Source: Terebella lapidaria
Taxonomy: Eukaryota; Annelida; Polychaeta; Terebellida; Terebellidae
Direction of reading: 5' to 3'
Assembly: GCA_949152475.1 (NCBI GenBank)
Contig: OX424561.1
Span: 30,312,481 to 30,376,480, forward strand
Length of the DNA stretch: 64,000 bases
The notes below the pieces were generated by a model. It was not told the DNA's origin, searched no databases, and saw only the letters and a program-made list of their open reading frames with translations. This document shows, piece after piece, positions 38,861 to 49,400 of this stretch. The stretch's first letter is position 1, and the number at the start of each line of letters is the position of its first letter. The translations under genes and the position numbers were made by a program.

Positions 38861-39290
38861 GTAACCGAATGCAGCTGATCTTCTATGGGTGATGGAGAAA
38901 GAACACATTTGGCTTCTAAGTCTTTCATGCATTCGCAAACACCACATTGAATGACTGTTTATATTGGAATAGGTTCAGCCCCTAATTTGCCTGAGAAATC
39001 CCCTACGATTTAATGCTGATCCCATGCGAGACTCATATAGAAAGTGTAATGTTTGCCAAAATATTTGAACTAGGTTAATTTATTTCAGGTGGCTTCTGTG
39101 GTGATACAGTTTTGTGTGCACTCTCATGGCCGTTCACTGACGGAATACAGAAGGCAATATTCAAAATTCCCTGATAAACAGGCAATTTTAAACCACATTC
39201 CAGACTTCTATATCCAATATATCCTTGATATCCAGCCCAGTTTAAAGAAATTATCATATGATAATAGATGATAGAGGTTTCAGTCATGTG
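38860..39290. repeat. Mosaic repeat, last diverged copy on the left side
   Basis: 38,860-38,960 matches 17,860-17,945 and 33,490-33,580 (GGTAACCGAATGCAGCT...). 39,050-39,240 matches 33,720-33,890. Non-coding. Confidence 0.6.
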
Positions 39291-39630
39291 AAAAAATATT
39301 ACAAACGTGTACGTGAATGAGCGTTAACTATACCATCCAATTGATTATAATACAATTGAGTATCTGTATAGAAAAAATTATTTATGTCATGGTGGTCTCT
39401 TTCGACTTGTAGGCATGGGCAGATTTGAATTAATATAATCCCTCGATGCACATCTATATTGTTTCTTGACTGTACCTCGCAACTGTAGTAATCGAATGCA
39501 GACAATTTAATATTGGCCTGAATTGACATAGTGCCAGAGCCCGCATAGTATTTGAAATTGAGTCAAACACAAAGGTAATTAACCATAGACAAAAACGTAA
39601 TTTATAAATTCACGTTAGTAACATGGCGTC

Positions 39631-40710
39631 ACTTAAAATGTATATATCACGAAAATTGGATATTGGTTTTTCTTCTGTATGTGAAAGCACTATTTGAACT
39701 GAACAAAATGGTCTTCACAGCGTATTGATATCATGATTCCTTCCAAAGTTATGACACTTTAAACACATACAAATTTACAGAATCTGACAAATATGACGTC
39801 ATTGACAGGCTGCTTTTTAATTAGGCATTTTAAAAGGAATAATGAGACCGTTTGTATGAATTTTTGTTCACCAAACCCATTTTTTATGCTTTTTAGTTCG
39901 AATAGTCAGTGATTTCAAGAAATTCGGGTTTGCCATGGCAACCAATGTTCTGGCTCGGCCCTTAGCAACCATGTCCTTAGCAACCATGGTTGCTAAGGTC
40001 AATATCTAATTAAAAACAAGATTATACATGTATGAAACCATTTCAGACAACAATATAATGACAATATATTGAGGAATATATATATCATGAAAACACAACC
40101 CTTAGCAACCAATACAGGCTTGGGAAACCAGCAGTAATAGCATCCATTAACTTCCAATGGCTCTAAACGTCAGTGATTTCTCAGGCCTGTATCGGTTGCT
40201 AAGGTGTGTTTTTGAACATTTTAATGATCAATTCCACAAAATATAGTCACTACCCTGTTATCTAAATTGGTTTGATACTTTCATATAGTGTTTTAACTTG
40301 AATACCAGCCTTAGCAACCTGATTTGGCCCAACCTGGTTGCTAAGGGCCAAATCAGCCCATTGGTTGCCATGGCAACCAAATTGATATGCACTCACTGAC
40401 TATTCCTACTGAACGATATATCTGATGAGTTTTGGTGACCAAATATGAGCTTAAATGCTTAATTGTGACATCTTTAATCGCCTAATTAAAAAGCAAGCTG
40501 TCAATGACGTGACACATCTCATTTGCATACTAATTAGCTGACAGATTTTTCAAGACTCTGGAGAAATTTGCCGGATTTTTAGTATTAAAATAACTATAAC
40601 TTTTTAACAAATCGAGATATTAACATTCTGTAAAGACTGTTCTATTCAGCTCAACGAGTGGCTTCAAATAAGCTGATATCATATTTTCGTGATATATACC
40701 CTTTAAATGT
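39631..40710. mobile_element. Foldback element with long diverged inverted arms
   Basis: The two halves are inverted copies over several hundred bases. TATATATCACGAAAAT at about 39,640 pairs with ATTTTCGTGATATATA near 40,680. GACGTCATTGACAGG at about 39,793 pairs with CTGTCAATGACGTGAC at about 40,500. TTTTTAATTAGGC pairs with GCCTAATTAAAAA. The centre is rich in CCTTAGCAACC and its complement and in the palindrome GGTTGCCATGGCAACC. There is no coding frame. Arms this long make a hairpin if single-stranded. Family unknown. Confidence 0.65.
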
Positions 40711-41979
40711 GAACATAACATGCATAACGTGATTAACTGGGAGAAGGTTAAATTATGAATTATGTGACATAAGATGCATAACGTGATTAACTGGGAGGAG
40801 GTTAAATTATGACTTCTCATACCAAGGTGTGTCCATGTTTGGAAAAAAAACACGTGTTACATGTTTTTTTTTCTACCCGCAATTAGATATTTACGGACCA
40901 AAAACTTGCACCGTTTCAACCCTAGCTGAAAATATCTCGTACGTATTGATGCGAGTCAGTGAAAGAGGGTTAGCTGCGGTCTACTCTGGAACACATATAT
41001 ACCACGTCAGATTTACGTCATAAAAATCAAATTCCATAGTCACAAATGGTGTTGCGAACAAAGCATCGGCTAAGAACATCATTAAACGGAATATCGTTAT
41101 CTCAAATTTCAACATATGTGTTAATATATATACTAGCCAGACGCCTCGGGTTTGAGGAATCCGAGACCAATCTGCACCCAAACATCTGCCATTCTTTTGT
41201 GCCTGCAGAATTAGTTCATCCATTCCATTCCTCTCCTCTCCTCTCCAGCAGACGGCGGCGGTATGTCCATCGTCACATGGCATTGATTGGGGAGCGAGCA
41301 GTGCACCGATGAAGGTAGTTCGTGTGCTGGCGGGGACAGCAGAGAGATACTGCTACTGCCGCTGCTGCTACTGCTTCCAGTGCATAGCTGGGGAAGCCGT
41401 GGGGCCGTGTGCCGATGATCAAAAGCGTTGCCTCGTCCGGGGTGCAGGCATTCGCCTTGTTTGAGGCGCCCCCAGCGTGGCATTAATACAGAGAGGGGAA
41501 GAGGGAGGTACTGTTCGTTGCAGGGCGCTGTAGCATCGCAATCAGACCCACTTTACGACAATTCAAAGACAGGAGGGACGAGGAGAGGAAAATAACCCAG
41601 GAGTAAGCCGACTCATGGAATATGGGTGCCTCGTCGTGTGTGATTAATTGGAAACACGACACCATCAACGTAATGGGCCACTGCTTCACGTATATGAATC
41701 AGCACCCACACATGCGTTAATTACGAGGCGTTTGTTTTCTATCACGCAGGCAACGATGTATACAAGGGAATATTAACTTTGGATGGCATCGAGCGAGTCT
41801 TTGTGTTGTAGATGCATTAGACCAGTCGGACTTCTACGCGGATAAGGTTATCACCATGGCAAGACTAGCGATTGTCACGTTCTGACTATGTCTGGAGACC
41901 GAACGAAGAACTCGCCAATCAATTAGATCAACGCATTTCACCTCCCACAGGCGAACAGAGCGGTCAGGCATTTGCTACG
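40711..41979 (+). promoter_or_regulatory. Upstream region of the universal stress protein gene
   Basis: The region starts with two nearly identical 60-bp units (ATAACGTGATTAACTGGGAG at about 40,735 and 40,778). At about 41,210-41,480 there is a GC- and CpG-rich patch, unlike its AT-rich surroundings, followed by ordinary sequence to the ATG at 41,980. It is read as the likely promoter and 5' untranslated region. No TATA box or start site can be fixed, and an untranslated first exon ending near GATGAAG/GTAGTT (about 41,316) is possible. Frames here lack domains. Confidence 0.4.
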
Positions 41980-44900
41980 ATGGCTGGAGTTGTCCTCATT
42001 GCAATAGATGCTAGCTTGCAGGCAGAGTCGGCATTTGACTGTGAGTATTGCTGTCAAAGCTAATGTGATTTACTACATATTGACCGACTTGTTGAGTTCC
42101 AGGTCTCTTGTCGATGAAACAAATGGCACAACTCACACGATGGAACTGGGCATGAAAGCTATTGTGTATGTGTCTCTTGGGTTATCGGAATGCTTTGGGT
42201 TATTTCTTTGTTCGGCTTATGTCTTCATGGCAGTAAACTATCTTTCTGCCTACAATATCGGTGCACTGGGTTGAACATATTGTACATATATGAACCATTC
42301 AAGACTCAATATGGAGTGTAGTCGGTCACGAAATCGGCCATGAAATGGTCGTGCGTGTTAGTGTCAATCGTGGATGCAATATTCCGTTATTGGTGACTGA
42401 CGGGGCAAATCGCGCTGAGATGATAATGGCTGATATTGATTGCCTCGTCAAAGGGTATTATTGTAATCGATAAATGTACTGAATGTGTCAATAATGATGA
42501 TAATGACACAGCAATCACGTTAAAACCAGTGAACTATATATAAATTACTTGGTGACTTTCGCGAATACAAAATCATATAAAAAACAATCTATATATACGT
42601 TTCTGAGCGTGCACTCGCCATGTACGGTAACAGAGGCGGATCCAGGAATTTGAAAAGAGGGGGTCCAACATTATATGGCGTGGGGTCTGGGGCCCGCTGA
42701 AGGGAAACCAGATCCTTTTTTATGTCATGTGGTAGCTTCCTGGCATCTCCTGGGTATAAATCCCACTTCATTCCCCTGGTATATAAACAATTATGGAGTG
42801 AAGCGAGCCTGTCGCCGTCAGGGTCTGGGGCCGCTCAAGAGACCTCGAAGCAAGAGTCTTTTGTTATGTTCAGTGTTAAGTTGATGGCATCTCCTCGGTA
42901 TGATTTCCACTTGAATACCGATCGATCGCCATACTTTCATATTTAATGCCAAAAATAGAAACGAAGCGAGCTCGTCTCAGCTGGGGGATCTGGGGCCTGA
43001 TGAAGAGCCCAGAAGGCAGAGCCTTTTTCATGTTCTAAATTAATTTTATGGCCTTTAATGGGAATAAATTAAACTTTAAACATTCATCGATGAACATGTT
43101 CTGAAAAATTTGTTTAAAAAAAATGTAGAAGGAAAGCTACGCATTCGGGCCAGGGGTCTGAGGCCCGCTGAAGGTCCCCAGAAGTTAGAGCCATTTTTCT
43201 GCTCTGAATTAGATTGTGGCCCTTCCAGGGAATAAATTGCACTTGAAATTTATTGATTACCATGTTCTGAAACATTGTTAAAATAAATTGCACTTAGAAA
43301 TTATTGATTACCATGTTCTGAAAAATTTGTAAAAAGAAAATGTAGAAGAGGAGCTGCACTATTGGGCCGGGAGTCTGGGGCCCGCTAAAGCGCCCCAGAA
43401 GCTAGAACTCCGTTTATGTTCTGTGGTTGCTGAGCGTACTGGTCTGAGTATACATTTCAAACAAACTCACTATGATCAACCTGAACTCAAACATTAAATT
43501 TAAACATATATTTTTCGGTCAGGAGGCCTGAAGCCGCCTATGGGAACTCTAATATATATGTATTTTTTCCGAAAAGGGGGGGGGGGGTTCTGACCCCAGT
43601 AATCCCCCCCCCCCTCTAAATCCGCTACTGCGGTAACAGTGACGCCTGTGTGTACATCACTAAGTGGTTATGAGATTTGTTGCGATTCCTAATTTCGTGG
43701 GACTAAATTTCGCGGGCATTTTACCATGAAGGGATTACCTATAGTTATATAGCCATTCAAAGCACTTGGTCTACCGCTAGTTATATGTTTCTATTTGCAT
43801 CACTAACTCACTGGTTTTTGTCAACATTTTCGATCCAAATATTCATTGCAGGGTATATGAGCCACATACACAAAGATGGGAACGCCATGGTGATCCTGCA
43901 CTGTGTGGATCTTAGTGCACTCACTATGCAAGGTTGGTGAACTGTACAAATAACGAGTACCCACTGTGTTAGAAGTATGGCTTTATTGATCATCCAGCCA
44001 GGTTCGGACAGCTTTAAACGTAATATATTACCGCGACCATGGGAGGAGTCGCTTAGGAAGTACTTTGTAGTCCATCTTTCCTTCGTTATTCTCCTCTGTG
44101 CCTACAATGCTTGAATGATCTTGTTTGGAAGCTGGCGTTGATGCAAGAAGAAGCTTATGAAATCAGTATTATAGATTGTTTCACGTCTTCCATTCAGAAT
44201 ACATATTGGGAACAAAACTGGTATAAATGTTTTGGCTGATCGGATTTCTTTCTCTATCTGGATTCCAGATTCTGAAGAAGACGTAAAACAGCTGTGGGAC
44301 AAACACCGAGGCAAATACAAGGAACTAGAGAGCAAGTACCGCTGGAAACTTAACGAACTCGGGGTAATGTTCAAATTGGATTGTCTATGGAAAGAAAAAT
44401 AATCTTTTGGGGCTCATGTACAGTGCCTGATAAGTGACATTGTAAAAAAAAAACTTATTCATTTCTCGAACTAATCCTGACTGATACATAATCAACACAT
44501 TTTCTGCGTAAATAATGCTATTTACGCGTAAGTAACGTTTTTTTCGCGTAAATAATTTTTTTTATGCGGGAATAACGCTATTTCCGCGAAAACAACGCTA
44601 TTTGCGCAGAAAAAAAACATTATGTACTTCTGCCTTGTGTGAGGCACTTACCAAATACTGCCTACACGTGCTTTTATCTTTTTCTTGGTCGATGGGGGTA
44701 AATAACTTTATTTCCGCGTGAATAACGTTATGCATGTAAATAATAATATATATGCGTAAATAACGTTATTTAGGCAGAAATAACATTATTTACTCCTGCC
44801 GTGTGTGGTATACTAACCAAATACTGCCTGCACGTGCATTTATTTTTCCCTTTGTCCAAGGGGTAAAAACGTTAATTACGCGTAAATAACGTTTTTTTCG

Positions 44901-45556
44901 CGTGAAAAAAACGTTATTTACGCAAAACAAACGTTGTTTATGTGGAAAAAACGTTACTTACACGTAAATAACTTTATTACGCATAAAATACTTTATTTAC
45001 GCAGAAATAACATTATTTACGCGGAAATAACGTTGTTTCTTCACAAGTTGTGTCAATTATGAACATGTCAAGATTACTCCGAAAAATACATAATAAGTTT
45101 TTTCTCTCAGTGTCACTTATCAGCCACTGTACTCATGGTTTCATTCTCGTCTAAAATCGTCTGATAATCTGCTTGCAAATTGGCGCGGAATAGTGATACG
45201 AGAAAGTTTGTCGATAGGAGATTCTCAAGTTGCGGCTGTCGTTATATATAATTGCATGAACATGATAACTGTTTGAAATGGTTTGGAAATTCGTAATTTA
45301 ATTCCGCAATCCTTTATTTGCACAGCTACCAGGGAAAATCCGAACGGAGAGTGGCCGGCCTGGGGAAGTAGTAATTAAGGTTGCAAATGAAGAAAATGCA
45401 AAACTGGTCGTCATTGGATCACGCGGGCTCAGTCGGTTACAACGAACCATGTCAGGGAGTGTTAGTGACTATGTGTTGCACCACGCGAATTGTGCAGTAA
45501 TCATTTGCAAACAGAATGACGACGAAAGGAGCAAGGAAAAAGTGAAACAACCGTGA
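41980..45556 (+). CDS. Universal stress protein, four exons
   Basis: Exons 41,980-42,040, 43,852-43,932, 44,269-44,363 and 45,326-45,556 join in phase to 155 aa, all with GT-AG borders. The start VVLIAIDAS is the first beta strand of the USP fold. WYMSHIHKDGNAMVILHCVD continues it in exon 2. Exon 4 has the nucleotide-binding loop VVIGSRGLSRLQRTMSGSVS, matching G-x2-G-x9-G-S (G110, G113, G123, S124). The length is usual for single-domain animal USPs, which are small cytosolic ATP-binding proteins tied to stress tolerance; the exact role is unknown. The ATG at 41,980 gives the family's normal N-terminus. The C-terminal tail is short and charged. Intron 1 holds a 1-kb DNA element and intron 3 a 0.7-kb one. 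The gene looks intact. Confidence 0.92.
42631..43630. mobile_element. 1-kb DNA transposon in USP intron 1
   Basis: Begins CAGAGGCGGATCCAGGAATT and ends AATCCGCTACTG. CGGTAACAG lies at 42,625-42,633 and 43,631-43,639, giving a duplication of at least CGGTAA. Inside are about five degenerate units built on GGGTCTGGGGCCCGCTGAAG (about 42,680, 42,830, 42,985, 43,155, 43,375). Ends of the CAG-GCGGATCCAGG type are widespread in invertebrate DNA transposons. There is no transposase frame. G- and C-runs near 43,577-43,613 lie next to the right end. Confidence 0.8.
44421..45129. mobile_element. TA-flanked element full of AACGTTATTTACGC motifs, in USP intron 3
   Basis: Inverted ends CAGTGCCTGATAAGTGACA and TGTCACTTATCAGCCACTG, flanked by TA on both sides. 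The interior (about 44,505-45,040) is packed with alternating forward and reverse copies of a motif near AACGTTATTTACGCG. Two longer related spacers contain CCAAATACTGCCTNCACGTG (about 44,650 and 44,815). It has no coding capacity. TA duplication and size fit a Tc1/mariner-type MITE, but the interior is unusual. Confidence 0.75.
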
Positions 45557-45853
45557 TCACCTTTTTGTGGACAATTTTGTATCGAAATGACAAAAGCACC
45601 TAAGGAAATGGCTGTCTTTCATTAATTGTGCATTAACACAAACAGCAATATTGTGAATACCGCCGAATGTATACACGAGCATTTTCACTTTGTATCTACT
45701 CAGTGTGGAATCAATACAATCAATATAATCAATATGGTATCAACTTGATGAGTGAATATTCGAATACACTTTGCAAAAAAACTTGATATGCTTGATGCAC
45801 TCAAACGTCAATGCTTAAATGTCCAGAATGAAAAGCGTGCTTATTCGCATGAC

Positions 45854-45859
45854 AATAAA
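45854..45859 (+). terminator. Poly(A) signal of the USP gene
   Basis: AATAAA about 300 bases after the USP stop codon and about 40 bases before the left end of the P-type segment. Confidence 0.6.
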
Positions 45860-46022
45860 GACGTTTATAGATAACATTCTCGAGCACTTTAGATATTAAA
45901 GGAGGACTTCCTATCAATGTGTATTGGCTTCGACCAATAATTTTACGGTTAAAACTTCCATATAGCCATAGACCTCGAACCCATGGACCGCCAACTTTGA
46001 ATCTCGCGCCTTCATCTTGCGT

Positions 46023-46061
46023 CGCGCATGCGCGAGTAGGAAGAGGGGCAACTCACTTCCG
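46023..46061 (+). promoter_or_regulatory. NRF1-like and ETS-like sites upstream of the transposase gene
   Basis: CGCGCATGCGCG at 46,023-46,034 fits the NRF1 palindrome, and CACTTCCG at 46,054-46,061 fits an ETS site. Both are common in TATA-less, broadly active animal promoters. The transposase ATG is about 400 bp further on; an untranslated exon may lie between. Motif matches only. Confidence 0.35.
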
Positions 46062-46456
46062 TTTTATTTTGTTGCCGTTTGCACTTTTTGCGTCGAAGTT
46101 GTGATTTCGTCTAGTTTCCAGGTAGGATATATACATGCAGTGACTTGTGAATTCCGTTAGATCATGAATATTAAACAGCTGGTGGATAAACTTGAATTTT
46201 CTATCGAAAACACCGGTGCCGGCTCAGCTGTGATCTCACTGTCTCTGGCTCTGCCTCGCCCTCGAGTCCCGTCACGACGAGTGTCCATGCGAGTGTCAGG
46301 CAGATGCCACACTGATCTGAGCTATATCTAGTCAAACTCGAACATTCAGAGCGGCTCACATTCAGCTGATGATCTGTGAGGCAAAATCCTGTGTGCTATA
46401 CAGTGTACTAAACAAAATATGACCGATACTTTTGACAGCTCACCTGGAACTGGAAG

Positions 46457-49400
46457 ATGACGGGTGGAAAGTTTTGTTGCATGGTAGGATGCAGTGCATC
46501 TCAAGCCAGATGCCGAGGCCTATCTTTTCACCGTTTACCGAGCAAGGGTAAGTTATTATTGGTCAAATGCTACATAGATCTATGTCACTAGCTGTTTAAT
46601 AGCAACATGAATACTAGTAACACGATTAAAGTATACCACTTCTTATATGGATGCTAAACTTGTGTACATACATTTTGAAATTCATTTGGTATCAGGTAGG
46701 GATACTGCATATTTGAAAATGTAATCGTTTCGTATTCATTTCCAGAGAAGTCGAATGACTGGTTGGCAAAGATGGTAACGAAAATTTCCAGATGCGACAA
46801 AGGATTCAACCCAAGTACCGCATACATTTGCTCTCGTCACTTCGAAGATTCTTGCTTCTTAACTAGTGAGTACATCAGTATATTTCTAATGTATTCTAAA
46901 AATGAATGTACACAATACAGTAGCACCTCTCTCAAAATGAACCAGGCATGACCAAGGATAAATTAACAAACTGCAATGATACTGATGAAACGGTTTTACA
47001 GAAATGTGGTACATATTTGATCTGCACTGTGGAGCTTAACATTGTATAACTTGTGTACTCTTAAGTATGTTTGTAGTATGATAATGTGATGATTTCGATA
47101 GAGTGAGTGAAGGTTCACTTTTATCATGTTTATACATCAAATGGGGTCTACCCTATATTCCGACACCCCGTTGTTCCGACACCCCGTTGTTCCGACACCC
47201 CAATGTTCCGCTTCCGACACCCCACCGTCAGTGTTAACATCATAAAATACCACCACAAATTTGTCAGTAGATCCGATACGTCACGTAGTCTCATGCGTAA
47301 AATTTATCCAGTACTAGTACTTACTTCCTGGTTTCAGACCCAGTGGATATCATTATATGAGCTTCCTTGCTTATTAGGTGTAAAAAATATGTTGGGTGTC
47401 GGAACAGTGGTGTGTCATCATAGTGTTTTAATACAGTTAGGGGATAATAGGTGTGGGAACAACTTGTTTTAATACAGTTAGGGGATAATGGGTTATGGAA
47501 ACAATGCTTTGATATGTAGTTAGGGGATAATGGGTGTCGGAACAGTGCTTTAATACAGTTGGGGATAATGGGTTATGGAACAGTGCTTTGATACAGTTAG
47601 GGGATAATGGGTGTCGGAACAGTGCTTTAATACAGTCAGGTAGCTGCGAGAAATATGGAATTCCGGGTAGAATCAATTATAAGCAATTATATATAAATAT
47701 GTGATCAACTGACTTGCGGAACATTGGGTGTCGGAACAGTGGGGTGTCAGGACACTGGGGTGTCGGAACAATGTCATTATCCCCATGAAACCAGTTTGGG
47801 AGGGTATTGGCATGTGAATGTCAGTCAGGATTGAAAGTTGGTTTCTTTTCATTTGAGCATGGTTAGTGCTGTAAGTATGAACATCTTTGAGCACACATTT
47901 CATTGCTGTAAATTCATCGACAACTCACCAGAGCCAAGTGGACGTAGACAACTGGTGGAGGGGAGTCTGCCCACAAAAAAATATGCCTGAGAAATCAATA
48001 AACACGCCAAAGACAAAACCTAGAAAAGCCCCAGTGAGATAGTATAGAATAGTTGTTGTAAAACTGTTGTGTTACTCGTTTATTATGTTGTTTATTATAT
48101 TTCCTGTGATCCAATATATATAATTGTTCTCAGTTTGTTTGTTTGAATTTTATATTTGTTTCGACCAGTCTTACTGAGTCTTTGTCAATAACAGTGAATT
48201 CACGGATTACTGTGAATCACAGTCACTGTACATGTCATGCTAATGCTGTCTCCTAAATCTGATGCCCTTACATCCTGTGAGTATCTCAGGCTTGGAAAAT
48301 CAGGTTAACGGACCTATGGTCTGATAACCTATTGGCGACCGTTTTCGTCGAAAAACGCTCTTTTTCTAACGTTGTCGGCCATTTTCTCAAAAACTGATTT
48401 CCTTTTAAAAAGATTCCTCTTATGTACCTTTGTGAAGTGTATAAGCTTTTTTGCCCTTGTAACGCTGATCTCCGTGTGGCGGCCATTTTGAATTTTCACG
48501 GGTCAGCAAAACAAATATTTTTTTGCCCCAAATCGCATTACTATTTTGGGCCATTTCTGGAACAAAACAATTTTTCACCCTTTGAAAAAAAAATTGGACT
48601 TTGAAAATTTTCGGTACTTTTTTCCTTCATAATGGGAGCTGTCGGAACTGTACTCATAGAACGCTTGAAGATGGAGCTTAGAAATTGGCACTTTCAAATG
48701 GGAAGTCATATATGGCAACTTGTGTGGTGACCTCGAATTTGACCTTTGATGACCTTGAAAGGTCTAAATAGTCAGTTTTGGGTCAAAATATGCCCAAATT
48801 TGCTTCTACTGACATAGTTATTGCACATAGAGCTTATGTTTGCATTATTAGTGTATAGGGAGTCCTATATGTGTAACTTGGCCGCTAGGGTTTAAACGCT
48901 TGTACCTGGAGGTTAGGATCATATTGTCAGCTTATAAGAAGTCATATATATATGTTACATCTATTGGTGACCGTGAACTTGACCTTAGACGACCTTGAAG
49001 GCTAAATCTCAAAGTCTAACCTGAAATGTGTACATGTAAATTTTGGCCTCTACAGACAAAATACTTTTTACTAGGACTGATATGTTTGTATTTATGAAAA
49101 TATAGAAAGTTCTATGCTGCACACCTTATGGTAACATTGAAGTCCACAAATATGACCTTGGTTGGTAAATCTCAAGATCATCTGTTACCTGCAATGTTTG
49201 AAACCAAAACTGTCCGGTAACCTATCTTAGTCCTTGTTTATATTGCTCTCAAACGGTCGCTGAGAGCTAAGTTTGTGTTGGACACTTAGAATTGACATGT
49301 ATAATCTGTCAAGTGATGATCTTGAACAAGTGAACGAAGTGGACCACATACTGTAAAGCCCTTTAATTTTGTGGACATTAATGTTCGCGTTTTTGCAAGT

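Noticed and set aside
41211-41483. Minus-strand frame in the GC-rich patch upstream of the USP gene
   Set aside because: Rich in Ser/Gly/Pro as expected from CTG/CGG-rich DNA read in reverse; more likely promoter or untranslated exon.
41872-41979. N-terminal extension of the USP frame
   Set aside because: The frame is open upstream but has no ATG before 41,980, and the family normally starts just before the VVLIA strand.
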